From: JBCBKL01 sp963922565 | GTDB lineage: Bacteria > Pseudomonadota > Alphaproteobacteria > Rhodobacterales > Rhodobacteraceae | DNA: 64,000 bases | Reading direction: 5' to 3' | Assembly: GCA_963922565.1 (NCBI GenBank) | Contig: CAWUIQ010000008.1 | Location: forward strand, 1 to 64,000 | Shown: piece by piece, positions 32,759 to 41,356 of the stretch | How positions within the stretch are numbered: the stretch's first letter is position 1 | Layout: each line of letters opens with the position of its first letter | The notes under the pieces: model-generated | Database searches by the model: none | Told to the model about the DNA's origin: nothing | Seen by the model: the letters and a program-made list of their open reading frames with translations, nothing else | Translations under genes and position numbers: made by a program

Positions 32759-34158
32759 CCCGGCTGTCCCTGCGCGGGCGTCTCACGCTGATCATCCTGC
32801 TTCCGCTCCTGGCGGTCGCGGGCCTCATTAGCGCACTGACGTTGCGGGATGCCCAAGATCGCGCGCTTGAGCTTTTTGATCGGAGCCTCTTGTCGACCGC
32901 GCTTGCGATATCGCGGGACATTGCTGTGTCGGGCGGCGATGCCTTGTCTGCCCGAACGCTGGATCAGCTTCGCGATACATCGGGCGGTCCGGTTTTTTAT
33001 CACGTCTTTGCCCCGGATGGCGCGTTTGTCACCGGCTATGCCACCCCACCGGTCCCCCCGAAACGGGGCCAGCCATCACCTGCGCCAGAATTCTACTACG
33101 CGCAGTATCTGGGCAATGACGTGCGGGTTCTTCGGATGCAGGATGCGGTCGAAGTCGATGGCCTTGCGGGCATCTACACCTTTGCAGTCTGGCAGAACGT
33201 ATCCATCAGGGATCAGTTCGTGCTGGATTTCGCCAAGCGCGCCTTCCTTATCACCGGGGTTCTGCTGCTGTCTGTCGCGCTGATCGTCTGGTTCGGGGTG
33301 GGTCATGGTCTGCGTCCGCTCCTAGACCTTGAGGAGGCCATCGCACGCCGCAGTCCCGAAGACCTGGAACCGATCCGCCGCCCAGTTCCGAGCGAAGTGC
33401 AAAGCCTGGTCGCGACGCTGAACCGTCTGCTCACGCAGGTTTCGGACGCGATTGAGGCGCGCGACGCCTTTGTGCATCGGGCGGCCCACCAGTTGCGCAA
33501 TCCGATCGCAGGGGTGGTCGCGCTTGCCGAGGCAGTGTTGTCTGCCCGCACATCTGAGGACACGCAGGAGCGGGCGCTCGCCCTCAAGGATGCCGCGGAT
33601 CAGACGGGGCGGCTCGCGAATTCCCTTCTGCTCTTTGAACGAGCGCGCAGCGTGGACGTCTCACATCGGGGCGAGACGCTTGCATTAGATCCGGCGTTGG
33701 AAGCGCTTGTTGGCGAGGTGTCGCAAGGCGCGCCAGCGGGTGTTTCGGTCACATTCGACGGATCTGCGCCCAGGGCGGCTGTCTTTGCCGATGCGGTTTT
33801 GTTGATAGAGGCGGTTCGAAACCTCGTCGACAACGCGATCCTACATGGTGGCCCTGATTTGACGACCGTGAGGGTGCGGACGGTACTCCGCTCCAATGAG
33901 GTTGCGATCGAAGTGGCCGATGATGGTAAGGGAATTTCCGAACAGGACATGCCCATCGTGATGGAGCGCTTTGGTCAGGCGACGCCGGGGCAGGGCAGTG
34001 GGCTGGGCCTGTCGATCGCTGAGGCCGTGGCGAAGCAACATGGCGGCCGTCTGGAACTGTTGCGCCGTGAACCCGGTTTGACAGCTCGTATGACCCTGCC
34101 GCTCGTCAGCTCTCCGGAAAGGTCGGCATCTGTCGGATTTTCTCAAGCAGCGCAATAA
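32755..34158 (+). CDS. tctE: Sensor histidine kinase TctE
   Basis: Membrane sensor kinase, partner of TctD, presumably sensing the tricarboxylate or the state of the transporter. 467 residues. Membrane segment near residues 9-27, a periplasmic domain to about 155, a second membrane segment at about 162-184, then HAMP-like linker. The phosphorylated His245 is in HRAAHQLRNPIAG. The ATPase domain has the N box NLVDNAILHGG, ADDGKGISE and QGSGLGLSIAEA. Its 3' end overlaps the convergent creatininase-family gene by 53 bases. Confidence 0.9.
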   Translation: MTRLSLRGRLTLIILLPLLAVAGLISALTLRDAQDRALELFDRSLLSTALAISRDIAVSGGDALSARTLDQLRDTSGGPVFYHVFAPDGAFVTGYATPPVPPKRGQPSPAPEFYYAQYLGNDVRVLRMQDAVEVDGLAGIYTFAVWQNVSIRDQFVLDFAKRAFLITGVLLLSVALIVWFGVGHGLRPLLDLEEAIARRSPEDLEPIRRPVPSEVQSLVATLNRLLTQVSDAIEARDAFVHRAAHQLRNPIAGVVALAEAVLSARTSEDTQERALALKDAADQTGRLANSLLLFERARSVDVSHRGETLALDPALEALVGEVSQGAPAGVSVTFDGSAPRAAVFADAVLLIEAVRNLVDNAILHGGPDLTTVRVRTVLRSNEVAIEVADDGKGISEQDMPIVMERFGQATPGQGSGLGLSIAEAVAKQHGGRLELLRREPGLTARMTLPLVSSPERSASVGFSQAAQ

Positions 34159-34879
34159 AGCCCGCCACCTGATGCCGGGCTGTCGCGTGCCCCTTATCGG
34201 CGGTGGCGAGATACGCCTCGCCCACCGTCCCTGCCGGGTTCAGATCGCTCGCGATCCATCCGTAGCTCACCGGGCCGATGGGCGGGATGGATGTGGTTTC
34301 GGCGCTCGATACGAAATCCTCTGCTTTCGACATATCGACCGTGTCGGGCCGGAAGGCGAGCATCAGAGAGGTTTCGACATCGCCGCCATGGATGCCGAAA
34401 GACTGCTCTCTTTCCGAATAGGTGCCGTCGGGATGGCCGAACGATCCCCACTGGCATTTGACGGCTAGCATGTTCGCCTGCACCCGCAGCTCACGCGATA
34501 GGATCGAGACGAGATCCAGATTGCCGCCGTGGGAATTGACGATGACGATCTTGCGGATCCCGGCCCGGGCGACCGAAAGGCCAATCTCGACCCATGCCGC
34601 CAATGCCGTTTGCGCGGTCAGTGTCACTGTTCCTGCCGCCCACAGGTGTTCGTTCGATTTGCCGACCGTCTGGATCGGCAGGATCCGGGCGTCGATGTGC
34701 TCGGGGCACCTCGCGCGGAATTCGTCCAGCATCCCGGCGGCGATCAGGCTGTCGGTGCCGACGGGCAAATGGGGGCCATGCTGCTCGATCGCTGCGGTCG
34801 GCAGGACCGCGATGGTCTCCATCGGGTCGATGCCCTGAAAGTCGGAGGCTTTGAGGTCTGCCCAGTCCCGTGCCGTCAT
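34106..34879 (-). CDS. Creatininase-family amidohydrolase
   Basis: Metal-dependent amidase of the creatininase/formamide hydrolase family, 257 residues. Metal ligands are visible in AIEQHGPHLPVGTDS (Glu32, His34, Asp43), in VNSHGGN and in HGGDVETSLM. Members open cyclic amides (creatinine), hydrolyse N-formamides in riboflavin and F420 synthesis (ArfB), or act in mycofactocin synthesis. It is the last gene of an eight- or nine-gene minus-strand operon that imports and degrades an unidentified small molecule; a ring-opening or deformylating step is the natural guess. ATGA overlap with the oxygenase gene. Confidence 0.87.
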   Translation of the reverse strand: MTARDWADLKASDFQGIDPMETIAVLPTAAIEQHGPHLPVGTDSLIAAGMLDEFRARCPEHIDARILPIQTVGKSNEHLWAAGTVTLTAQTALAAWVEIGLSVARAGIRKIVIVNSHGGNLDLVSILSRELRVQANMLAVKCQWGSFGHPDGTYSEREQSFGIHGGDVETSLMLAFRPDTVDMSKAEDFVSSAETTSIPPIGPVSYGWIASDLNPAGTVGEAYLATADKGHATARHQVAGFIALLEKIRQMPTFPES

Positions 34880-35796
34880 GACACCTCTTTCGGCGCATAT
34901 GTGGCATCAAGCCGTGACTGCAGATAGTCCGCCGCCCGGATCGGCGGATATTTCGGCGTGCCAGTGCCGGGCAGCGCGGCGACGATGGTGTCGGGATTTG
35001 CCTCTATGAACATGGCCACCGAATACCGCTCTCGCGCCGGCGGCAAAACCCTGTGCGGTGTCGAGACATAGGTATCGTTCGTCCAGCGCATCATGCAGTC
35101 ACCGATATTGACGACATAGGCGTTTTCGACATGCGGGACATCAATCCAGTCGCCGCCTCGTGGCCTGACCTGCAACCCCGGCTCCCCATCCGTCATAAGC
35201 AGCGTGCAAGCACCATAATCGGTGTGCGCCCCGGCCCCTATCACGTCCTTGCGCCCGTCATGCGCGGGGTAGTAGAGCATGCGCAACGCTGCCAGGGGTT
35301 CGTCAAACAGGCGCTGGAAATGGTGCCTGGGCAAGCCGAGATCGGTCGCGAAGGCCTGATGCAGCGCGACCCCGAGTTTTAGGGCGGCGTCGTAGTACGA
35401 AAGAACGGTGTCCCGAAAACCCGGCAGATCGGGCCACTGGTTCACGCCGCGAAAAGGTTCGCCTGCGATGACACGCGGATCGTCCGAAGGCAGGTCATAG
35501 CCGACATTGAAGCTTTCCTTGCGGTCGACCTCCGGGCGGGTTTCGTCAAGCGATTCCAGCCCCTGTCGCGCCCATCCCCGAAAATGCGGGGTGTTCTGGA
35601 TATCGATCTTGGCCTTTTCGCTGTCCCGTAACGCAAAGAACGCCTTGGCCTGTGCGAACATCGCCTCGCGAAGGGGCAGCGCGACGGCAGGATTTGAAAG
35701 CAGAAAGAACCCGTGATCCCGACAGGCGGCGCCGACCTTGGCCGAAAAGCTGGCCAGATCGCTCTCGCATTCCTGCCAGTCGAGGATTGGGATCAC
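34876..35796 (-). CDS. 2-oxoglutarate/Fe(II)-dependent oxygenase, isopenicillin N synthase family
   Basis: 306 residues with the DIOX_N and 2OG-Fe(II) oxygenase domains. Iron ligands are His191 and Asp193 in AHTDYGAC and His248 in STPHRVLPP; Arg257 and Ser259 of the RYS motif bind 2-oxoglutarate. All catalytic residues are intact. The family includes thymine 7-hydroxylase and other nucleobase oxygenases as well as plant and antibiotic enzymes. In this operon it could hydroxylate or demethylate an N-heterocycle. Overlaps both neighbouring genes by four bases. Confidence 0.88.
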   Translation of the reverse strand: MIPILDWQECESDLASFSAKVGAACRDHGFFLLSNPAVALPLREAMFAQAKAFFALRDSEKAKIDIQNTPHFRGWARQGLESLDETRPEVDRKESFNVGYDLPSDDPRVIAGEPFRGVNQWPDLPGFRDTVLSYYDAALKLGVALHQAFATDLGLPRHHFQRLFDEPLAALRMLYYPAHDGRKDVIGAGAHTDYGACTLLMTDGEPGLQVRPRGGDWIDVPHVENAYVVNIGDCMMRWTNDTYVSTPHRVLPPARERYSVAMFIEANPDTIVAALPGTGTPKYPPIRAADYLQSRLDATYAPKEVS

Positions 35797-36422
35797 GTCT
35801 GCACCGCCTGCATCTGCGACCGCACCCGGCCGATAAAACGATCCATCTTGCGGCTTACCTTTTCAAGATGGGCGGCGCGGGTCGCAGGGGTCGAGCTGTC
35901 CATCAGGTAATGGGCGGCAAAAACGGTTTTGCAGTTCGGTGCACAGACGGTGCGAACGCCGCGCAACAATGTCCGTTTGCCTGGCGCCCCGATCATCTGG
36001 GTCAGCATCCAGCTGGCCCCGCAGGTGGTAAAGACGCCCAGCCGCTTGATATGGGTCATGCCCGGCCGGATGTTCGTGTTGATCGCATCGGGCATCAGAA
36101 AAGCGACATCGGGCAACAGGACGCGGTCCAGCCAGCCTTTCAACATGGCCGGCAGGCCGTACCACCAGGTCGGATAGACAAAGATCAGCGTATCGCACCA
36201 ACGCACATCGTCGACATCCGATTTCACCGGTTCCTGATTGCACGACGTGTCGAGGTAGCAATCCAGTTCACCCGCGCAAAGCACCGGCGCGAACCCCCTT
36301 TCGTAGAGGTCGGTGACCCTGTATTCGGCCCCGGCTGCGGATAGTTTGGCAATGACTGTGTCCCGCACCGCGGCGGTAAAGCTTCCCTGTTTCGGATGGC
36401 AATAAACGATCAGGGCACGCAT
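35793..36422 (-). CDS. Flavodoxin-fold NAD(P)H-dependent oxidoreductase, first copy
   Basis: 209 residues, flavodoxin_2 (NQO/MdaB-like) family. The N-terminal strand MRALIVYCHPKQGSFTAAV is the FMN/FAD phosphate loop, and VYPTWWYGLPAMLKGWLDRV is the flavin-binding hallmark of the family. It is a paralogue of the gene immediately upstream. The two are nearly abutting (stop 36423, start 36422). They probably supply reduced flavin or two-electron reduction for the operon's chemistry; either may form a hetero-oligomer. Confidence 0.86.
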   Translation of the reverse strand: MRALIVYCHPKQGSFTAAVRDTVIAKLSAAGAEYRVTDLYERGFAPVLCAGELDCYLDTSCNQEPVKSDVDDVRWCDTLIFVYPTWWYGLPAMLKGWLDRVLLPDVAFLMPDAINTNIRPGMTHIKRLGVFTTCGASWMLTQMIGAPGKRTLLRGVRTVCAPNCKTVFAAHYLMDSSTPATRAAHLEKVSRKMDRFIGRVRSQMQAVQT

Positions 36423-37001
36423 CTAAAGAACCTCCATTTCTGTTTCGACCTGCTTCAGGAAACGCCCCCGCCGGGCGTCGTCTGCCCGGTTCATGTCATA
36501 GAGCGCAAGATACCGCATTTTGTCGGGCCGACACACATGCCAGACCGCTCGCTTGACCGACCGGCGCGGCGGATCGCCCGCCATCAGCGCGCGCAGCCGG
36601 GTGCCGCCGTACGTCGTGACCGCCGCCAAGCGTTTGATATGCGTGAGCGCGGGCATCACCTTGCCACCCTCGAGATTGAACGACACGCCGGGCAGAAAAA
36701 CCCGGTCGAGAAATCCCTTGAGAATGGCGGGATAGCCAAAGTTCCAGACCGGAAAGACAAGGACCAGGGCCTGTGCCGCCCGCAGCCGTTCAACATAGGA
36801 TGCAACCGGTGTCTCGTTCGCACCCATGTCGTGATAGGCCCGGCGTTCCTCGGTGCTGAGAACCGGATTGAACCCTTCTGCGTTGAGATCACAGTCGTCC
36901 ACCTCCCATCCGCGCGCGGTCAGCGTTTCGACGACGCGGCCGTGTAACGCCGCCGAAAAGCTTTCCGGGCAGGGATGGGCAAAAAGGACGAGCGCGCGCA
37001 T
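36423..37001 (-). CDS. Flavodoxin-fold NAD(P)H-dependent oxidoreductase, second copy
   Basis: 192 residues; begins MRALVLFAHPCPESFSAAL and has VFPVWNFGYPAILKGFLDRV. Clearly related to the downstream gene along the whole length, including the G(T/A)xxLxxLxxG region around the ITTYGGTRLR stretch. Two bases separate it from the FAD-linked oxidase gene. Tandem duplication followed by divergence is the likeliest origin. Confidence 0.86.
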   Translation of the reverse strand: MRALVLFAHPCPESFSAALHGRVVETLTARGWEVDDCDLNAEGFNPVLSTEERRAYHDMGANETPVASYVERLRAAQALVLVFPVWNFGYPAILKGFLDRVFLPGVSFNLEGGKVMPALTHIKRLAAVTTYGGTRLRALMAGDPPRRSVKRAVWHVCRPDKMRYLALYDMNRADDARRGRFLKQVETEMEVL

Positions 37002-37003
37002 GG

Positions 37004-38404
37004 CTATCCGGCCTTTTGCAGTTTGGGATAACTGTACATCGTCTGAAAGTCCCAGCCTGGATCATCCCACGCGATCATCTTGCCGGGGTTGAGCAAACCC
37101 TTGGGATCGGCATCGTGTTTGAAGGCAAGCTGCCGGTCGTCGACGGTTTGCCGCCCGCCTTCCTCAAGCGTGTAGCGATGCGGATTGAAAACCAGCGCGC
37201 CAGCCTCTTCGTGTATGCGGATGATCTCGTCCAGCCGGGCCTCGCTCGTGAATTTCACGAGGCTCAGGCCCGCATACATCACCTTGCCGCCGTCCCGTAT
37301 GACTTCGAGGTGCTGCAGGACCTCGGGCGAGAATTCGTCGCGCATCTGTTCGATCAGTTTCAGATGATCGGGAAAGCCGTAGCGGACCTGCAGATAGGTG
37401 ATCGACGGATCGACCTTGAGTGCCCGCAGGGTCGTGTGGTTCCAGCCATATTCGAAAACGGGTCCGGGCCGCCGCTCCCAATCATGGTCGTCGCTGCGAT
37501 AGATCAGCCGGGCGGATGGGCGCCGCCCCATGAACGTCAAGAACCCGTCCATCGAGTGGGGGGCGACCATCAGCGCGATCAGGTGCGTCTTGTCGTCGAC
37601 ATATGGCGCGACCCGCTGGAAATAGGCATGCGCGGTCGGGGCCTCGAACACCGTGGCAAGTTTGATCAGGATGCCGTCTTCGTTCGCAAGTTCCTCGCCA
37701 AATCGGGCGGCCTCGATCAAGTCGTCATAGGCCACGAACATCTCGATCCAGTCATAGGCCGGGGCCAACGGCATCTCGACCTCGGTGATGATCCCGTTGG
37801 TGCCATAAGCATGGCTGACCCGTGCCAGTTCTTCACCCCGGAATTCCAGAACGCGCGGTTCTTCCTCCATCGTGACAACACGCAGGCGGATGATGTTGCC
37901 GAGATCACGCAATGACCCCCATGTGCAGGATCCGACACCACCGGACCCGCCCGCGATGAAGCCACCGATCGAGGCCGTGGCCCATGTGCTGCTAAACATC
38001 CGGATTTCCTGGCCGGACTGTTCCTTGCAAGCCGCATCCAGGTCTTTCAGGATGCATCCCGGTTCCACGATGACCCGACCAGGATGCACCTCTTTGACCG
38101 CCGTCATGTGCCGCAGATGCATGACGCAGCCGCCTGCCAGCGGCATAGCTTGTCCATAATTGCCAGTCCCGGCGCCGCGGGTCGTTACCGGCACGTTGTG
38201 AGCATAACAGACTTTAAGCACTTCGATGATCTCGGCCTCGGATCGCGGGCTGACCACGAAATCGGCAACCACATGATCGAGGCGCGACTTCAGCACGGGC
38301 GAATACCAGAAGAAATCGCGGCTCTTGGCCTTGATGCTGGCCGGGTTTTCGTCGAGGTCGAGATGGGCAAGCGCGGCTTTGGCGCCTTCAAGGTCCGGTG
38401 TCAT
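37004..38404 (-). CDS. FAD-linked oxidase (PF01565 / vanillyl-alcohol-oxidase superfamily)
   Basis: 466 residues. The FAD-binding segment is GAGTGNYGQAMPLAGGCVMH (about residues 77-96) followed by VHPGRVIVEPGCIL and GGFIAGGSGGVGSCTWGSL. The N-terminal DFFWYSPVLKSRL is unusual for glycolate-oxidase GlcD. The C-terminus DDRQLAFKHDADPKGLLNPGKM is the family end. It would oxidise an alcohol, hydroxyacid or amine. ATGA overlap with the amidohydrolase gene puts it in the same translation unit. Confidence 0.87.
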   Translation of the reverse strand: MTPDLEGAKAALAHLDLDENPASIKAKSRDFFWYSPVLKSRLDHVVADFVVSPRSEAEIIEVLKVCYAHNVPVTTRGAGTGNYGQAMPLAGGCVMHLRHMTAVKEVHPGRVIVEPGCILKDLDAACKEQSGQEIRMFSSTWATASIGGFIAGGSGGVGSCTWGSLRDLGNIIRLRVVTMEEEPRVLEFRGEELARVSHAYGTNGIITEVEMPLAPAYDWIEMFVAYDDLIEAARFGEELANEDGILIKLATVFEAPTAHAYFQRVAPYVDDKTHLIALMVAPHSMDGFLTFMGRRPSARLIYRSDDHDWERRPGPVFEYGWNHTTLRALKVDPSITYLQVRYGFPDHLKLIEQMRDEFSPEVLQHLEVIRDGGKVMYAGLSLVKFTSEARLDEIIRIHEEAGALVFNPHRYTLEEGGRQTVDDRQLAFKHDADPKGLLNPGKMIAWDDPGWDFQTMYSYPKLQKAG

Positions 38405-39666
38405 GTCACCCTCATCAGATCGTCAAGTTCGGAATAGTCGGGAAGTGTCGTGTCGATGGCCACGCCGTCTCGCAGCACGATGCGGTCGGATTGCGGCCGA
38501 GCGTAAAGTTCGGTCCAGCCGCGGGCTTTGCAGATGACCAGGTCAGCCGGGGCACCGATGGCAAACGAAGCAGGCGCAAAGCCGCAGGTCGCGGCAGGCG
38601 TGGCGGAAAAGGCCAGCGGCCAGTCATTGCGCGAATGGTCGAGGTGCCCGATGCGCGTGGCCTGACGCATCACTTCGAGCATGTCCATGTCACCGTATGC
38701 ATAGAAGGGGTCGCGGGTGTTGTCGCTGGCAAAGCTGACGGGGATTTCCCGCGCCGCCATCTCGTGCACCAGCGTGATGCCGCGCCCACGCGGTGTACGT
38801 CCTGCATGCCGGTCCTGCAGGTAGAGGTTGCACATCGGCAGACTGACCACTTGGATCCCGGCCTTTGCTACCAGATCAAGCGTATCGAGCGCCCGCGTTT
38901 CGTCCTGCGTCGACAACGAACAGCAGTGACCGACGACCACCGGCGCGTCAAAGCCCGTTTCAAGCACCGTCTCTGCGATCAGGCGCAGGGTCTCGACGCC
39001 CGGATCCATAGTCTCGTCCACGTGGAAATCGGCATGTAACCCGCGCGCCTCTGCCATGCGGAAGAATCCGCGCAGGCGGTCGGGCAAGTCGGGCAACGGA
39101 TAGCTCACCATCCCAAGGATACCACCATACCCCGCCACCAGATCGGCGGTATGGGCGAATTCTCCATCCTCCGAGAACCGTTCGCACCCGATCAGGCAGA
39201 CCGCCTGCATGTCGATCCGGCCGCGCCACTCTTCGCGCAGTTCCGCCCAAAGAGGCCAGCTGATGCCGTCCTGCGGCGGGATGCTGTCGAGATGGGTGCG
39301 GATGGCGCGGGTGCCGTGCGCATAGGCGCAGCGCAACGAAAATGCGATGCGGGTTCGCACGTCGTCAGCCGTCCAGTGCGCGACACGATCTGCCGCAACG
39401 GTTTCAAGTGCGCCTGCGAATGTCCCGTCCGGGTTAGGCGCACGGTCCCAGATATGGCCCTTGTCGAGATGGGTGTGCATATCGACAAAGGCAGGCAGGG
39501 CCATCGCCCCCTGCATATCGACAACCTGACCTGCCTGATCCGAGAACCGGCCGTCCTCGATATTCAGGGTCGCTGTGGCCAAATCGGTCTCCTGACCGAC
39601 AAAGCAGCCCGGGATCGTCAGGTTTTGAAGAGTGATATGGCCACTGGGCAGAACGTCAAAGCCCAT
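38401..39666 (-). CDS. Cytosine-deaminase-like amidohydrolase
   Basis: 421 residues from the ATG at 39666, which overlaps the permease stop by one base; an in-frame start 11 codons upstream is less likely. Metal-dependent TIM-barrel hydrolase of the cytosine deaminase/creatinine deiminase group. His64 and His66 are in DMHTHLDKGH, the central HADFHVDE and VVGHCCSLS motifs supply the other ligands, and the late aspartate is in FASDNTRDPF. The family hydrolyses exocyclic amines from pyrimidines, triazines or related rings. In this operon it suggests an N-heterocyclic substrate. Confidence 0.88.
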   Translation of the reverse strand: MGFDVLPSGHITLQNLTIPGCFVGQETDLATATLNIEDGRFSDQAGQVVDMQGAMALPAFVDMHTHLDKGHIWDRAPNPDGTFAGALETVAADRVAHWTADDVRTRIAFSLRCAYAHGTRAIRTHLDSIPPQDGISWPLWAELREEWRGRIDMQAVCLIGCERFSEDGEFAHTADLVAGYGGILGMVSYPLPDLPDRLRGFFRMAEARGLHADFHVDETMDPGVETLRLIAETVLETGFDAPVVVGHCCSLSTQDETRALDTLDLVAKAGIQVVSLPMCNLYLQDRHAGRTPRGRGITLVHEMAAREIPVSFASDNTRDPFYAYGDMDMLEVMRQATRIGHLDHSRNDWPLAFSATPAATCGFAPASFAIGAPADLVICKARGWTELYARPQSDRIVLRDGVAIDTTLPDYSELDDLMRVT

Positions 39667-40517
39667 CAACCCTCCCGCTTGAGTGCGCTTTCGTGCCATT
39701 TGCGCAGCAGCATATGGCTGAGAAAACTCAGACCCGCAAAGATGACCACACCCGTTGCCGCAATCAGGATGAGCGCGGCGAACATGCGGGGGATGTTCAG
39801 GCGATACCCGGCCTCGAGGATCCGAAAGGCCAGACCGGATTCAAGGCCGCCGGTGCCCGCTACGTATTCCGCCACGACCGCACCGATCAGGCTGAGGCCC
39901 CCCGCAATCCGGAGACCGCCAAGGAAATAGGGCAGGGCGGATGGCAGCTGCAGGTATCGCAGCTTTTGCCAGCGGGTCGCTCCGTAGATGCGAAAGAGAT
40001 CGCGCAGATTGTGGTCTGCGGAGTTAAGCCCCAGCGTCGTGTTCGAAAGCACTGGGAAAAACGCCACCAGCCACGCGCACAGCAAGAGCCCGGCGAGCCG
40101 GCTGTCGACATAGATGAAAATCAAGGGCGCGATGGCCACGATTGGCGTCACCTGCAGGATCACGGCGTAGGGGTAAAAGCTCATCTCGATCCAGCGCGAC
40201 TGGGTAAAGAGCACAGCCAGACCCACGCCGCCCAAGACCGCGACCGCCAATGCCATCAAAGTAATCTGCAGCGTCACAAGCAGTGCATTGAACAGGATCG
40301 CCCAATCCTTGATCAGGGTTTCCAGCACAAGAAATGGCGAGGGCAGAATGTAGTGCGGGATCTCGTTCCAGACGACGATGCGATCCCAGATCAGGATGCC
40401 CAGCCCCAGAACCAGCACCGGCAGGGTCCATTTGCCGACCTGCTCGAACCGGGCCTTTCGCTGGCGCGTGCGTTCGTCCGCATCGACGGTGGGCGGCGCT
40501 GTTTCGGCGATGCTCAT
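39666..40517 (-). CDS. ABC transporter permease (TauC/SsuC/ThiX type)
   Basis: 283 residues with six membrane helices and the permease signature near SADHNLRDLFRIYGATRW, the EAA-like coupling loop. Belongs to the group that carries taurine, sulfonates, nitrate or thiamine-precursor pyrimidines. It overlaps the amidohydrolase gene by one base and the ATPase gene by four, so uptake and first degradation step are coupled in translation. Confidence 0.88.
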   Translation of the reverse strand: MSIAETAPPTVDADERTRQRKARFEQVGKWTLPVLVLGLGILIWDRIVVWNEIPHYILPSPFLVLETLIKDWAILFNALLVTLQITLMALAVAVLGGVGLAVLFTQSRWIEMSFYPYAVILQVTPIVAIAPLIFIYVDSRLAGLLLCAWLVAFFPVLSNTTLGLNSADHNLRDLFRIYGATRWQKLRYLQLPSALPYFLGGLRIAGGLSLIGAVVAEYVAGTGGLESGLAFRILEAGYRLNIPRMFAALILIAATGVVIFAGLSFLSHMLLRKWHESALKREG

Positions 40518-41299
40518 GCCGCCTCTCCCATGGCTTCGTGCAGCGCATCTGTCGCCTGCCTGGTATAGGCCGCATAATCCGCCGAGGTCCGAAATTCATC
40601 ATCGCGAGGGTAGGGCGCGTCGACCTGAAGCTCGCGCACAACCCGTCCGGGCCGGGCTGCCATCACCACGATCCGGTCGGACAGGAAGACGGACTCGAAC
40701 ACGGAATGCGTCACGAAGATCACCGTGCAGCCGATCTTTTGCTTCAACGCCAGCAGATCGTTGTTCAGTTTGAAGCGCGTGATTTCGTCGAGGGCCGCAA
40801 AAGGTTCGTCCATCAGGATAAGACGGGGCCGTGTCACCATGGCCCGTGCAATCGACACCCGCATCTTCATGCCGCCCGATAGCTCGCGGGGATAGGCGTT
40901 CTGGAAGTTCTCAAGCCCGACGAGGCGCAGTGCCTCAAGCACCTCGTCCTTGACATCGGCATAGGATTTGCCGCGCAGGCGGAACGGCAGCCAGACATTC
41001 TGGACCACCGTCGCCCAAGGCATCAGCGTGGGTTCCTGAAAGACGACACCCAGATCCCCCGCCTGTTGACCGCCCGACCAGACGATCCGTCCCGACGTCG
41101 GCTGAAGCAGCCCGGAGATCAAACGCAGTGCTGTTGACTTGCCACAACCCGACGGACCTAAAAGCGAGACGAAATCACCCTGATTGATGTCAAGCGACAT
41201 GCCTTTGAGCGCGGTAACATCGCGCCCAAAGGTCTTGTCGATCCTGTCGAGCGCGAGCAGCGGCGCGCGCTGGCCGATCTCCTGATGGGTGTCTCTCAT
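40514..41299 (-). CDS. ABC transporter ATP-binding protein (TauB/SsuB/ThiZ type)
   Basis: 261 residues. Walker A GPSGCGKST near residues 53-61, Q-loop VVFQEPTLMPWATV, signature LSGGMKMRVSIARA, Walker B LILMDEPFAALDE and switch FVTHSVFE. Powers the permease encoded next. A 57-base gap with only a weak inverted repeat separates it from the binding-protein gene, in contrast to the strong hairpins in the agl and tct operons. Confidence 0.9.
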   Translation of the reverse strand: MRDTHQEIGQRAPLLALDRIDKTFGRDVTALKGMSLDINQGDFVSLLGPSGCGKSTALRLISGLLQPTSGRIVWSGGQQAGDLGVVFQEPTLMPWATVVQNVWLPFRLRGKSYADVKDEVLEALRLVGLENFQNAYPRELSGGMKMRVSIARAMVTRPRLILMDEPFAALDEITRFKLNNDLLALKQKIGCTVIFVTHSVFESVFLSDRIVVMAARPGRVVRELQVDAPYPRDDEFRTSADYAAYTRQATDALHEAMGEAA

Positions 41300-41356
41300 C
41301 CGTTTCCCTTTGGGACAACGCGCACGGCTTGCCCATGCGCATCGTCGCGGTTTGGC

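Noticed and set aside
41300..41356. Hairpin between the NMT1-type binding-protein gene and its ATPase gene
   Set aside because: Only a five-base GCGCA/TGCGC arm with a long loop; much weaker than the agl and tct stems.
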